DNA of 64,000 bases from Tetramitus jugosus (Eukaryota; Heterolobosea; Eutetramitea; Acrasida; Vahlkampfiidae), in assembly GCA_937625935.1 (NCBI GenBank), contig OW569388.1, forward strand, positions 248,001-312,000. The letters are read 5' to 3'. Under the pieces are notes generated by a model. The model saw only the letters and a list, made by a program, of their open reading frames with translations. It searched no databases and had not been told where the DNA came from. Position numbers and translations under genes: made by a program. Below, in pieces: positions 37,915 through 49,058 of this stretch (positions within the stretch are counted from its first letter, which is position 1; each line of letters begins with the position of its first letter).

Positions 37915-40707
37915 ATGAACAATACAAGTAATTTGCCAGGTGCAGGGAACTACATCAATTCGAACCAAGCTCAGTCCGTGATGCAGTCACTAGGATTTGT
38001 CCCACAAACGTCGATCCAATCTGAGATCAGTACAGGACAACCTATTGTTCCCTCCATTTCTGTCTCTCCCTTTCCCAATCAACTCAATTTATTGCAATCA
38101 CTCGCTCAGGAGTTTTCAACATCAAATGTCACGGCATTACAAAATAATGAAAGATCACTTACATCTGTTATCAACACTACGCACGACAACAGTACCTTCA
38201 AACCGTACTTGAATCAACTGTCACCGATTCAATGTAGTATCAACCATCGAGCGGCTCTATTACAACAACAACAGCAACTATCAACTCCATTGTCCTTCAC
38301 ACCCGTCATCACACCTAACCCGGCTCAATCCACTCCTCTCTCAAGCTTCACTCCTCAACCTCCTCTCGACGAAAACCAGAAACCAATCAAAGAACTCAAC
38401 CATGACACAACTGTAGCATACACTTCCATGGGAGAAGAATTTAGTCCTATTCTGCGACCGTATGGTCTCCATATTCATCACAGCAAAGGTACTCACCTTT
38501 TATCGGATCGTCACAAGAGTCAAACGGAGAAAAGTGATGGCCTACTGAGTGAAGCTCAAGCATCCATATTGAACATGAGGAATTCCATATCGGAGAAACT
38601 CATGTCGCGAAAGGTTGACCAGGCAAACAAGAAGAGCTCCTTCTCATCGTATTACTCATTCGACACTGAATACTTGATTTTGGAGAAATTGTGTTTTGAA
38701 TTGGGAGAATTGAATTCCAACTTGGAAAAGATTCGTGAAGCAATGATTTATGTGTATCGATGTCGCCCCTCTGCCACAATGAACCACACTAATGATACGA
38801 AGATTGACAGTCAATTGAAATCTTCAAGTGTGGATGAACCATCGAGTATTGAACAATCATATGGCGTGTTCTGGCATCCTTTCTCTAGTCGAATTCAAGA
38901 TTTTCACTTTGAATTTCGTGGACTCATGTTGACTATCAAGTTTTACATTGAAGAACAGATACGAAAGATGAATGCATGGTGGAGCATATCCAACATCACG
39001 CACAAGAGAGAACAATTGGAGAATAGAGTTCGAAAGTTGCAAGATCTCGTCGTACTGACCCACATTGCCGTGTTGATTGCCACAGAGAAGAGGCATGTGA
39101 TTGAACAGTGCTTGCTCAACAATAATCCAATTACGCAAGCAACCATATTCTACCCATATTGTGACAGTATCGTTGTACCAAAGTACGAAAGTCTCATTCG
39201 TCAGATTAATCCCTCGGATTTCTTTGTAGAGATTGGTGATCAGTTTGCTCCAAAGTTGAGACGATTTCTGAACTTGTATGTTGCTGTGACTGCGTCTCAT
39301 TCATCCATTTATCGCGTGCAGAATCCCAATATCAGAACAGGATTATTCATTGTATCAAACATGTATTACTTGATGAAACCAAAGGAGGCAGCAGAGAAAG
39401 CCTCAAAATTCTTGGACAAGGATCTCTCAGTCGAGTCAGGTAAGGGACTGTGGACAATGTTAGACACGAACAAGTTTGTTCGAAAAGCGGCCTTCTTAGG
39501 TTTGGTAGACATTGATCTATCAGCAACGTTCCAAATTCCATTCCAACGCGGTATGGCTGACGCTAGAGAAGCAATCGAGATTCAAAGAGCAGAACAACAT
39601 GAAGCTGACAAAATGGAACACAAGGCAGAGATGCTTGGTGGGATCAAGATTCAAGAAGTTACGGGCTCTAGCACCATGAAAGAACTCTTGTTCTACTATC
39701 ATCAATCATTGAGAATTATGAGAACGGTGACCAATATCCCAGATGTTGTGCAATTGAGAATCATCGCTGCACATGATACTATTAGTAATTGTGTGACACC
39801 TCGATCGCCCGCTGACCCCAATGGTAATTTTGACAACAATAATGGTATCAGAGGTTCTCTAAAGAGAGATTATCCTCACTTGGGAAAATTGAAAAGAGCC
39901 ATGAGGAAAACTACAAGTCTTCCACTTACGCTCGTCGGCAAGAGGCATCATCCGACTAATGGTGTGATTTTCCATGTTCATGGAGGTGGATTCATTGCAA
40001 TGAGTTCATTCTCTCACGAAACCTACTTGAGACCTTGGTCCCTTCAAACTTCACTCCCGGTTGTGAGTGTCGATTACACAAATTCGCCCGATCAACAGTA
40101 CCCTGTCCAGATTGAACAATGCTACCAGTCTTATCTGTGGTTGCTTCAGAATGCAGAAGAAGAGTTGGGTATCAGACTCGATAAGATTATTTTCGCTGGA
40201 GATAGTGCCGGTGGTAATCTAATACTGGCAGTTATGACGAGAGCAATTTTAGATGGAGTACGATTGCCTGATTCTCTGGTTTTGTCCTATCCTGCCACCT
40301 ATCTGCATTTCTCACCTTCCCCTGCACGTATCATCTCCATGCTTGATCCCTTACTCAACTTTAAGCTGTTGGAGCTGTGTGGTATGGAGTACTATTTAAA
40401 TAGGAATAATATGCATGTGACCAACAATGCCCAACGAAATCCCCTCATTTCTCCAAGCATGTTGCCTGATGAAATCCTTCGCAAATTCCCCATGACGTAC
40501 ATTAACTGTGGGGCATTGGATCCTCTCTTTGATGATGGAATCTACTTTGCCAAACGATTGGAGAGAGCTATAGGTCCTAAAAAAATCAAGTTGGAGGTGT
40601 ATGACGCTTTGGGACATGGGTACTTGAATCTGATAGATTTTGTTCCCGAAGCCAAGACGGCAAACAACAGGATATGTGATTGGATCAAAACTCAAATCAA
40701 AGAATAA
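37915..40707 (+). CDS. hormone-sensitive-lipase-type esterase, 930 aa
   Basis: The ATG at 37915 (MNNTSNLPGAG) is chosen because sequence further upstream in frame lacks domain character. Residues 1-150 are low complexity. About 190-560 correspond to the N-terminal helical domain of hormone-sensitive lipase (EYLILEKLCFELGELNSNL, and RRFLNLYVAVTA). The catalytic alpha/beta-hydrolase part has HGGG (about 687-690) for the oxyanion hole, GDSAGG (about 760) with the nucleophile Ser, Asp in the GALDPLFDDG segment (about 866) and His in GHGYLN (about 899). It should hydrolyse acylglycerols or related esters, with lipid droplets the expected site. Regulatory phosphorylation sites cannot be assigned from sequence alone. 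Confidence 0.9.
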   Translation: MNNTSNLPGAGNYINSNQAQSVMQSLGFVPQTSIQSEISTGQPIVPSISVSPFPNQLNLLQSLAQEFSTSNVTALQNNERSLTSVINTTHDNSTFKPYLNQLSPIQCSINHRAALLQQQQQLSTPLSFTPVITPNPAQSTPLSSFTPQPPLDENQKPIKELNHDTTVAYTSMGEEFSPILRPYGLHIHHSKGTHLLSDRHKSQTEKSDGLLSEAQASILNMRNSISEKLMSRKVDQANKKSSFSSYYSFDTEYLILEKLCFELGELNSNLEKIREAMIYVYRCRPSATMNHTNDTKIDSQLKSSSVDEPSSIEQSYGVFWHPFSSRIQDFHFEFRGLMLTIKFYIEEQIRKMNAWWSISNITHKREQLENRVRKLQDLVVLTHIAVLIATEKRHVIEQCLLNNNPITQATIFYPYCDSIVVPKYESLIRQINPSDFFVEIGDQFAPKLRRFLNLYVAVTASHSSIYRVQNPNIRTGLFIVSNMYYLMKPKEAAEKASKFLDKDLSVESGKGLWTMLDTNKFVRKAAFLGLVDIDLSATFQIPFQRGMADAREAIEIQRAEQHEADKMEHKAEMLGGIKIQEVTGSSTMKELLFYYHQSLRIMRTVTNIPDVVQLRIIAAHDTISNCVTPRSPADPNGNFDNNNGIRGSLKRDYPHLGKLKRAMRKTTSLPLTLVGKRHHPTNGVIFHVHGGGFIAMSSFSHETYLRPWSLQTSLPVVSVDYTNSPDQQYPVQIEQCYQSYLWLLQNAEEELGIRLDKIIFAGDSAGGNLILAVMTRAILDGVRLPDSLVLSYPATYLHFSPSPARIISMLDPLLNFKLLELCGMEYYLNRNNMHVTNNAQRNPLISPSMLPDEILRKFPMTYINCGALDPLFDDGIYFAKRLERAIGPKKIKLEVYDALGHGYLNLIDFVPEAKTANNRICDWIKTQIKE

Positions 40708-40736
40708 TAAATTAGTTTATGTTTGATAAAATACTT

Positions 40737-43700
40737 TTAGTCTAAGTTTTCTTGTGGAGGAGGTAATCGAGAAAGATCAAGTCTTAGCCGCTCCAGTCGT
40801 TGTTTTGAAGCTGTCATTGGTGAATCTTGTAGTTGCTCGATGGTACTTTGCCCCGTCTGTTGGGGAGTTGTTGGAGCCATGATGACTCTTTGACTACTTG
40901 ACTTTAAAGGAGTACCTACAACTTCAGATGATCTCTTAACAAACAATTGCTGATCCTCCACTTGATCTAAAGTATTGTATGCGATTGCGATACGCTCACA
41001 TATTACTTTGTGCAGCGGCTTTCGCTCCGTCCATGCGCGCAACTGAAGCTTTAACTTCATTCGTTTGAATAGTAGTTGGCCTCTCGTATACAATGGACGG
41101 TTCCATTTAATGATTCTGCGGTGAATCAATGATTGAAGACCCAGGATCCAAACGTCCACATCGACATCGTTTCCTGCCATGAGATCATAACTTCGTTTTG
41201 TTGTGATGAATGAGAAGCATCTCCAAGGACAATTGCTAGCACTTTTTTCGAACAAAGCAGTATGGGGTCCGTACACGAGCCATTGAATATCTGCAACAGC
41301 AACTTTCTGAGTCTTATTGAACAAAGCAGCACCTGTTTTCTGGAAAATGAGATGAGTACATGTTGAATCCAACTTCACAATTCTGTTATTTGATTTGTTG
41401 TTCTTCTTGTGAATCTTGGTAAATGTTGTTCCTCTTCTCATGTAATTGATAGTCCACATGTTTTGTTTCGTTATTTCTTTGACCCTAACTTCTGAATAGG
41501 GGCTGTCAGTTTTAACAAGAGTAGCAGGAGTCATAGGAGTTAGTGGAGTCATAGGAGAGACAAGAGGAGATGTCGGTTGTGTAGACGAAGGGTTGGCTAT
41601 TTCTTGCTTGATCTTTTCTTCAATCTGAATCACCTCACTTTGTGTTTTTTGAGTGTGAACGAATTCTGTTTCTTTCGTCATACCACCTTCACCTTGTTTA
41701 ATTTCATATCTTTCCAATTGATTGTCCTGTTGGTTGTCTGATGGCTTCTGCTTCTTGTCCTGTGTATCATTGATGTCTGTTTTAATTTCTCTTACTTGAT
41801 GGTCTCCAAATGTTGAATATGCTTCTCGTTGGACTACCTTCTCAGGTTCAGTTTTAAGTGCAATTTCTTCTTCGCCCTCAGATATATCAGCATCAGATAG
41901 ATTTATGGAATCTATATCGCTAAAGTCTGGTTGTATGAGCATATCTTGAAGATCAATACTGTTATTCAAAAACTCTTCGACTGTGGAAACACCAGAATCA
42001 AACCGTGCTTCTTCTTTTTGAGGGGTCGGCTCGCCGGTGTGAGCGATATCCCAGTTTCCCTTAACTAACACAGCTGACCTGTTCGGAGAGTTGCTTTGAG
42101 AATCATAACGCAAACTTGCCTCGATATAAGGAGATTCCTGCAACCTCGACTCATTCATAGCTCTCAAATTTGAGACCGGAGGTGAGAACAGTATAATTGG
42201 AGATTCCTGCACATATTTTTCGTGTTCTTGAATTACTTCTTTGGAATTGGACAGGTAGGATTGATTGTGAGCTTTTTCGTCGTGTTTAACTACTTGAGGA
42301 ACTAGGGGAGAATAGGTTGACATTGTTTCGTTGTGTCCGTCTGATCTCAGAGGACTTCTCCTTTTCTCGTCTTTTGTGTTCGGTGACGGCGTAGATAGAG
42401 GACTTGGCGAGTGATTCTGATCAATATCAACGTTGTCAGTAATCATCATTGACCTGATAGAGTGCGGAGTGAGGAGGGGCTCACCCTTTGTTAATGGAGT
42501 ACTGGGTTCAGGAATCGAGAAACTAGGTACTTCAGTGAATGAATGAGAGGAGAGAGCTAACGTTGACCTGGAGAAAGCAGGAGACACTGCATCTTGGAGT
42601 GCTATTAGATTTTTCTTCTGCTTTAGAAGCAAATTTTCCTCTCTCTGCCTCTCTTTACGCATTCTTTCCAACTCATCACTCTGAAGCTTCAAAAATCTGT
42701 CGTGTTCCAACTTCCTAATACTTCTGATTTCTTCAATCTTCTCTTTCTCTTCCTCAATCTCTCTTCTCATCTGATCAAACTTTTCCATTTCAAGTCTAAA
42801 CCGCTCTCTTTCCTCCTGAATCTGATACTCAGTGTCCTTTCTCTCTTCTTCTAACTTCTTTTCTTCTATTTCTCTCTGTTGAGTAAGAAGATTCTTTTGG
42901 CGCTCCAGTTCCAGCTTTTGTTGATCGAGTAGTCTTTCCTCCTCGATCTGTTTCCTCAGAGCATCTTCTCTCCTAACTCTTTCAAGTTCTAACTTCTTCT
43001 TTTGTTCGAATAATTGTTGCTCTCTCAGAGCTAGCTCTTCTTTCTCTCTTTCGATTTCGAGTTGGTGTAACCTCAGTAATTCGTTGTGCTGTTCGAGTTT
43101 CTCTTTGGCCAACCTCTCTTTCTCAATCTCAAGTAGCAATATCTGTTCTGTTCGTTGTATTTCCAATTCTTGTAGCTCGCGTGCTCTCAAATTATCAATG
43201 TAAGAAATCACATTTTGCTTCTCTTCAATGATATCATCCTCGACTTCTTCTGGAATAATAATGATAGAATTTTTTTCTGATTGCTGAGGTCGACTCTTTG
43301 GCTTCTCAGGTGATCGTAGTACAAAAACTGACATCCCTTCGAGTTGATTTTGTCTCATTAATGCTAAATCGTTCTCGTGAGAAGTTCTAATTTGTTGTTG
43401 TATTGGAGCAATTGGTTCCTCTTCGATGATGGACTTGTTAGATTCTCGAGATTTGTTTAGTATACGATCGAAATCATCTGCTATCATCAACTCGTCTTCT
43501 TCCATCTCAATATCTGATAATTGAATTGATATTTCAGTATTCGTAACAGTCATACTACGAGATGGGGTCGGTGTATTAATGCTGATATTGATAGATGAAT
43601 CGAGAAGTTTAGGCGTTGTTTGCGGTTGCTGAGGCTTCTTCTCTCCTAGAACACTTGTATCAATTACTAATGGTTCGGGAGACGATATACTTGTAATAGA

Positions 43701-45443
43701 GTTATGATGCTTCTTCCGCTCTACTTCTGCTTTGTTTGGTGTACGAGACCTAACCTTTGGTGACACAGGAAGCGTGTAGTCATCATTTGCATTTTGTTCA
43801 AAACTTTGTTGAATCTTCTCCAGTTCATTCCTTAGGTGTTCCTGCTCTCTTAACTTTGCTGAGAGAGTCTCGAATAAGTTCTTCTCCGGAGAATATGCAT
43901 TTCCCTTTGATATCTGAGAGAATCCCATCGGTTTTACGGTTGTGACTTGAACAGTTTTCGTTGGAGATCGTTTCTGCCTCCATAGCGCGCTGACAGCCTG
44001 GGTTGGTTGTTCTTTTTGTGGTTTTAACTTATTGGGATTTTCGATCTGGTACACAACTGGTTTCCTTTCAGATTGTGGACTGCCTTCAAAGTCAATTTCA
44101 TCTGGGATTGGATATTGCACAGCGTTATCAAGATTTCGTCTTGGCCTGACAGGATACTTGAGACCAACATTCACAACATCAAATGACCGTCCTGCTTCTC
44201 TGTCATCATTGTCAAAGAAATCGAGATCTGAGTGATTACGGAATGGAGGAGTAGATGCGACAGATTTCTTGATCTCTTCACCAAAATCTATGGTATACAT
44301 ATCCGGATAGTGTAATCGCTTTTTAGCAGGTTGCAATTTCTCTGGAGAAGATTGGTTGTTCTGAGTTGGAAGAGCCGAAAAGTTGATCACCCTCGGTCTT
44401 AAGGAAGAACCAGGACTAGTTGGGGAAGTCGTGTCAGGAGACCGAACTGGCGTCCTATTGATGACCTTGGGACTAATCTTTCTAATGGGAGACATGGTAG
44501 AACTCTTGCTCAGCTGATAGACACCGATATGAAGAATTCGGTGAACGCTCGCAAAGTCATATGATCCAACAAAAGTTAAAGTCAAATACTTAGCAATTTT
44601 CGACAAGGGAAGAGTAATCGATTGAGGATTATCTTTGCTCCCATCAGTAGGTGCAGAGAAATTCCACTCCATCGAAAATAGTTTCACACTAGCGAGGGAT
44701 TGACTGGTGTCGAGGATGCACTTCTTGGGGCATCCACTCCTGAATGGCACTACTTTAACCTCCAATGAATCATCCAATATATTTCGATTCTTAGTGTTAA
44801 GCCTCAGCTCAAGAGTAATTGAGGAGGAATTAGTTTTTGACAAGTTGCTTGTCCATGATGCAGTTGTACTCCGAGGGCTACCATGTATGTTATCAGTGGA
44901 TAATATCTTATTATATCCAGTGCCTGTAGCCGATACAATACCTTTGACTGCATTCGTACGAGTAACAGCATGTTGGACCTGCAATAAACTGTGATCAGAT
45001 GAGAACAAGTCTGAATTTTGATCGACATCCATAAAATGAGAATGACTTCCATATTCCATCGAATTTTCTTTCCCAGTACTTGACACCAGTGTTGAATCGT
45101 TCAACGCGTGCTCGTTGGATCTCTCTACCGATGATTTTAACTTTCTTAGCGATTCAATCTGCGAATAAGTCAGTTGTCTCTTGTTGGGAGATGTGATGTT
45201 GTTGTTGTTACTGCCACTACTAGATTGGCTCGTGGGGATGGACCCCGAAGCCAATTTCCTCTTCTGAGAAATCTGAAGTGCAGCAATGGCACTGTACGAG
45301 TTATGATTCGCTGCTGAGCGAACAGAACTATTGACAGTTCTAATCGAAGAAGACTTTTTATTGTCATCATTCTTGGCGGCATGTGAGCTATCATTGATCG
45401 GTGTTTGTGTAGCATTGCCCACAAAAGAACTTTGATTGTTCAT
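40737..45443 (-). CDS. large coiled-coil protein with PH-like C-terminal domain, 1568 aa
   Basis: The frame is open from 45521, but its first codon there is TTG; the first ATG is 45443 (MNNQSSFVG). About residues 195-310 form a beta-rich region (TLELRLNTKNRNILDDSLEV, then VKLFSMEWNF) that may be a C2-like domain. A long charged coiled coil of Glu/Gln/Lys/Arg spans about 728-960 with continuous heptads. About 1314-1450 has the strand and helix order of a PH-like domain (FSFITTKRSYDLMA, then VDVWILGLQSL). The rest is Ser/Thr/Pro-rich with many potential phosphorylation sites. A scaffold or cytoskeleton-membrane linker is plausible. Its end lies 30 bases from the convergent lipase gene. Confidence 0.75.
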   Translation of the reverse strand: MNNQSSFVGNATQTPINDSSHAAKNDDNKKSSSIRTVNSSVRSAANHNSYSAIAALQISQKRKLASGSIPTSQSSSGSNNNNITSPNKRQLTYSQIESLRKLKSSVERSNEHALNDSTLVSSTGKENSMEYGSHSHFMDVDQNSDLFSSDHSLLQVQHAVTRTNAVKGIVSATGTGYNKILSTDNIHGSPRSTTASWTSNLSKTNSSSITLELRLNTKNRNILDDSLEVKVVPFRSGCPKKCILDTSQSLASVKLFSMEWNFSAPTDGSKDNPQSITLPLSKIAKYLTLTFVGSYDFASVHRILHIGVYQLSKSSTMSPIRKISPKVINRTPVRSPDTTSPTSPGSSLRPRVINFSALPTQNNQSSPEKLQPAKKRLHYPDMYTIDFGEEIKKSVASTPPFRNHSDLDFFDNDDREAGRSFDVVNVGLKYPVRPRRNLDNAVQYPIPDEIDFEGSPQSERKPVVYQIENPNKLKPQKEQPTQAVSALWRQKRSPTKTVQVTTVKPMGFSQISKGNAYSPEKNLFETLSAKLREQEHLRNELEKIQQSFEQNANDDYTLPVSPKVRSRTPNKAEVERKKHHNSITSISSPEPLVIDTSVLGEKKPQQPQTTPKLLDSSINISINTPTPSRSMTVTNTEISIQLSDIEMEEDELMIADDFDRILNKSRESNKSIIEEEPIAPIQQQIRTSHENDLALMRQNQLEGMSVFVLRSPEKPKSRPQQSEKNSIIIIPEEVEDDIIEEKQNVISYIDNLRARELQELEIQRTEQILLLEIEKERLAKEKLEQHNELLRLHQLEIEREKEELALREQQLFEQKKKLELERVRREDALRKQIEEERLLDQQKLELERQKNLLTQQREIEEKKLEEERKDTEYQIQEERERFRLEMEKFDQMRREIEEEKEKIEEIRSIRKLEHDRFLKLQSDELERMRKERQREENLLLKQKKNLIALQDAVSPAFSRSTLALSSHSFTEVPSFSIPEPSTPLTKGEPLLTPHSIRSMMITDNVDIDQNHSPSPLSTPSPNTKDEKRRSPLRSDGHNETMSTYSPLVPQVVKHDEKAHNQSYLSNSKEVIQEHEKYVQESPIILFSPPVSNLRAMNESRLQESPYIEASLRYDSQSNSPNRSAVLVKGNWDIAHTGEPTPQKEEARFDSGVSTVEEFLNNSIDLQDMLIQPDFSDIDSINLSDADISEGEEEIALKTEPEKVVQREAYSTFGDHQVREIKTDINDTQDKKQKPSDNQQDNQLERYEIKQGEGGMTKETEFVHTQKTQSEVIQIEEKIKQEIANPSSTQPTSPLVSPMTPLTPMTPATLVKTDSPYSEVRVKEITKQNMWTINYMRRGTTFTKIHKKNNKSNNRIVKLDSTCTHLIFQKTGAALFNKTQKVAVADIQWLVYGPHTALFEKSASNCPWRCFSFITTKRSYDLMAGNDVDVDVWILGLQSLIHRRIIKWNRPLYTRGQLLFKRMKLKLQLRAWTERKPLHKVICERIAIAYNTLDQVEDQQLFVKRSSEVVGTPLKSSSQRVIMAPTTPQQTGQSTIEQLQDSPMTASKQRLERLRLDLSRLPPPQENLD

Positions 45444-45690
45444 GACTTCTCTTCGATCCCAAAAAATTCGTGGTGTGAGTTGTTGATTCGTGTTAGTTAG
45501 TAATAGTTGATTCTCACTCAATAATAGTCCTCATGCGACGAAAAACCGTTGAAGAATAGAGCTGTAAATTGGCGCCACAGCGAATCATTTACGAAGAGAA
45601 ACAATGTGTCGGAGAGTGTGCTTACATGGACTGCATCAGGTTGGTTTCTAAAACTGGAAAGTGGTTTATGAGACACGAGTCGCTGCGCAA

Positions 45691-47579
45691 CTACCTTCTG
45701 GTTATGACGGTAACATCACTAAATAGTACCGATCCAACGTTCCAATGCTCATAATGATAATAAATGTAGTAATTGAAGTCAACAGGTCGCATAGGTGACA
45801 ATTTTGTGGGCGACATCTCAAAGATTGAGTCTGTTGGTTTTCGCGTCAATGGAGTTGCCTCAATTTCGAGATCACTCAGAGGAATGTACAGTAGAGCCTT
45901 CAGTCTCTGCTTCATCTTTGTTCGATACTTGTTCTCATAGAACTTGTTGTTCAGTATATATGTGTCACGCTCTTCTCTCGCCTTAATGTCTGATATCGTT
46001 CTGAGATGCACCGGATCACCCTTCTTTGTTTGATCTTGATCCAAATACTCTAGATACAACTTGTCATAGTGCACCTTCTTCTTTTGTAACTCGGCCAGGA
46101 AATCACTCTGATAACACTTTTCCATACCAAGATTCAACTCTTCGTTTGCCAACTCAAAATTCTTCTCGTGTGCATAGATGCTGGCAATCAACAAATAGGC
46201 ATACACGTTAGTTGGTGAAATAATGTTCTTTGCATAGGAATAGTAATGAAGAGCCTTGTCTCTCTGATTCTTATCGAACCAGTACACATCACCCAGCTCC
46301 AAATAGGAATAGAGATGAGTAGGATTGATTTGTAACACTTTTTCCAAGTCCTTGATCGCATCATCAAACTGATTCAACTCCTGGAATACCTTACTCCGAT
46401 TGTAATACGCTCTCACAAACGAAGGATTGCTCTCAATAGCCAACGAATAATACTTTAACGTCTCTGATGTGCTACTCTTCTTTTGTTCATAGCACCATGC
46501 TTGATTATTGTAGATACCACATGGGGAATACCTTGGTCCATACTTTAGTGCCAAGTGGAACGACTCTATCGCTCGATCCAATTTTTTCAACACGTCTTCC
46601 ACGTAGCCACGAGAAAAGTAGGCGTAGGAACATGTGGGCTCGGCTTCAATGGCCTTTTCAAACTCTTTTTCTGCGTCTTCCATGTTCTCCGATAGGAAAT
46701 GGATCCACCCTTGGGCAATATGTTCATATGTTACACTAATGGTTTGTTTGCAATTGATACAGTTGCGAAAATTTTGAATGGCTTCAGCTGGTTTGGCCAT
46801 ACTGTGCAACGTTAATCCATTCTGGAAGTGTGCGTGATAGTATTGTGGCCATTTTTCAACACAATATCTCGTAATCTATTTGCACCAAAGAAATGAAAGT
46901 CAATACAAACCAAAACTTGAAAAAAAAACAAGGTGTGCAGGAGATTTCTTGGCGCACAGCATTAAAAAAAAATTTCCAACAGACACAAATATTGTCTGTG
47001 TGGACAACTAACTCACCAACAAAAGAACACACAATAACACAATAACAACGAATTGATGATACATACACTAAATGCCATTTGATAATTTTGTTCCCATTTT
47101 AATTTTACAGCCCTCATCAACAATTTTTCACATTGCTTAAACTTTGCGTCTTCTCCCGCCAAATTCAACGCCATCATCAGCTCATGATCATCTTCATTAT
47201 CAACATCTTCTTCTTGTTGTTCATTCATGTGATCTTCATCTTCATCTTCCATGGAAGCTACAGCAGCCGTTGAATGATCAATTTGTTCTCTCGCTTGTTG
47301 TTGCTCTTTTTTCATGGTTCGTTGTTGAATGAAATATTGTTGTTCTTGTTCTTCTTGCTTTTTGTTGATTTCTTCTTCATGAACTTGTTGTTGTTGTTGT
47401 TGTTGTTGTTGTAAGAGTAGTTCTGCGAGAGGCAAGTGAGTTCTCTCTGGTAGGGACAATGGAGCAAGAATGGATGAACCAAGAGAGTTTCTTCTTGGTG
47501 ATTGTTGTTGAGGTTGTTGTTGCATGGTTGACGTTTGTGATGATTTTTGTTGTTGTTGTTGTTGGTTGTTGTTCACCAT
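45691..47579 (-). CDS. Q-rich TPR protein, 565 aa
   Basis: Exons 47579-47067 and 46875-45691; the 191-nt intron (GTATGT, TAG) is phase 0. Exon 1 encodes a Gln-rich N-terminus including a run of nine Gln from a CAA repeat, then an acidic segment and the first helices (CEKLLMRAVKLKWEQNYQMAF). Exon 2 continues as tetratricopeptide repeats (AEAIQNFRNCI, AEKEFEKAIEAEPTCSYAYF, RAIESFHLALKYGP, YYSLAIESNPSFVRAYYNRS, AIKDLEKVLQINPTHLYSYL, and others), about eight in all. The C-terminus is charged and ends in an aromatic cluster. TPR arrays bind partner peptides; the partner is unknown. Confidence 0.8.
47385..47412. repeat. TTG/CAA trinucleotide repeat coding for poly-Gln
   Basis: Nine or so uninterrupted TTG triplets on the plus strand, read as CAA (Gln) in the TPR gene. 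Pure triplet runs like this tend to vary in length between strains. Shorter CAA runs occur in neighbouring genes. Confidence 0.8.
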
Positions 47580-47931
47580 TATTGGTTTATGCGAAGCTAC
47601 CTACCTGTCGATCTGTCTGTATGTTGTGGTGAATGAAATGATGAAATTTTTTTGTTGTTGCTGGGCGGTTCAAGAGTCGTCGGTTATTCCAAAAAAATTG
47701 GTTGTATTGGGATAGTGTAGCTTTGGATAGTCTTCTTCTTCTTTTTGTTTTCTTTGGATGAGTTTGATACGGCGAGTTGTTTGTCAGGAGCGAATCTGGT
47801 GTAATGATCAAAACGTTTTGGTGATTTCTTCAAAAGAGCTTTTGCTCGGAAGGTTAGCATGATGTTTCTCTTCTGTCATGGATCATTTTACGCATAGATC
47901 ATTTTTAGAATTGGCCGATCCGGAAAGTTCT

Positions 47932-48882
47932 TTATTTTTTGGTGGACGACGCGCGTCTCTCCAGATAACGTTGTCTCGCTGCTCTAATCTTTTCTGCTTT
48001 CTGTGCTGCCAGATCTAACTCTGACTGTTGTTTGTCCACAATAACTTCTTCTTGATGAGGTTTCCGCCGAGATACCTCTGGAATTCTCTCTTTCGGTTCA
48101 TCGTGTGTTCTCCTGACTGAACTTGATTCTTGTTGTTGTTGCCTTCTTGTCGCTACAGTATTTTTTGCATTCCTCTCATCTTCTTCTTCTTCTTCCTTCT
48201 TTATCACATCTTCAACGTCATCATCATCACCAACACCACTACTTCGACTTCCACCAAATGCAATATCTCTTGCAATATGATAAAATCCACCCATTCCTCC
48301 TCTCTTATTCACATCTTGTTTCTTCTCTTGTTCTCTCTGTTGAACATCTCGTTCATCCATCTTTTTTTGTTCTTCCAATTTCTTCTTGTATGCCGAAGTG
48401 ACAAAAACTTGACTCGCTCCTCCCACTTCTTCCAACTCTTGTTCCAATTGTCGCGTCATTTTTCGATCAAACACTCGATCTCGTTCTTTTTTGCGATTCT
48501 CCGCATTTTTCATCAGTTGTGAAATGTATTTGCTCTTTGGTACAGCTGTAGATTCTTCTTCTCCGTGTGTTGTTGAACTTGCATTTTGGTTGTTGTGAGA
48601 GTGCATTTCATCATATAAATCATCGTATTGAAAAATGGTAGAGTCTTGTTGGAGAGCTTGTTCAGTGGTTCGTTGAGCAATGAGGTTACTCATGCTGTTT
48701 GGATCATTGGTTCGATTTGGAACATGTTGTTGTTGTTGTTGTTGATGTGTTTTTGATGAAAATTTGGATTGTTTTTGTTGTTGTTGTTCGATTGTGTGAT
48801 CTTCTTCTTCTTCGTCACTGGTATCGTCACCGAAAACATTGTGATCATCAATGTTTTGTTTCTTTTTTTGTAGAGTAAACAT
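47932..48882 (-). CDS. NSRP1: NSRP1-like nuclear speckle splicing regulator, 316 aa
   Basis: ATG 48882 to 47932. After an acidic and Gln-rich start, residues about 90-205 carry the NSRP1/CCDC55 family pattern: DSTIFQYDDLYDEM, KYISQLMKNAENRKKERDRV, then QVFVTSAYKKKLEEQ and MGGFYHIARDIAFG. The rest is a charged tail of Glu, Arg and Lys. Family members sit in nuclear speckles and affect alternative splicing. The human protein is longer because of an extended RS-type tail; the conserved N-terminal block is complete here. It is divergent from the DEAD-box helicase gene, with under 180 bases between ATGs. Confidence 0.85.
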   Translation of the reverse strand: MFTLQKKKQNIDDHNVFGDDTSDEEEEDHTIEQQQQKQSKFSSKTHQQQQQQHVPNRTNDPNSMSNLIAQRTTEQALQQDSTIFQYDDLYDEMHSHNNQNASSTTHGEEESTAVPKSKYISQLMKNAENRKKERDRVFDRKMTRQLEQELEEVGGASQVFVTSAYKKKLEEQKKMDERDVQQREQEKKQDVNKRGGMGGFYHIARDIAFGGSRSSGVGDDDDVEDVIKKEEEEEDERNAKNTVATRRQQQQESSSVRRTHDEPKERIPEVSRRKPHQEEVIVDKQQSELDLAAQKAEKIRAARQRYLERRASSTKK

Positions 48883-49058
48883 TGTTATTGTTGGGATATT
48901 GTTGTATGGTTTTCTGTGCTTGCTATGTGTTGTTTCTTTCCTTGATCTTTTTGTGCAAGTTTCAACGAAAGGTTCATTGTTTTCTTTGTTGAATGACGGA
49001 AAAACTGTTCAAATTTCACAGAGCAACAAAAAACAACAACAGAGAGCATTCAAAAATC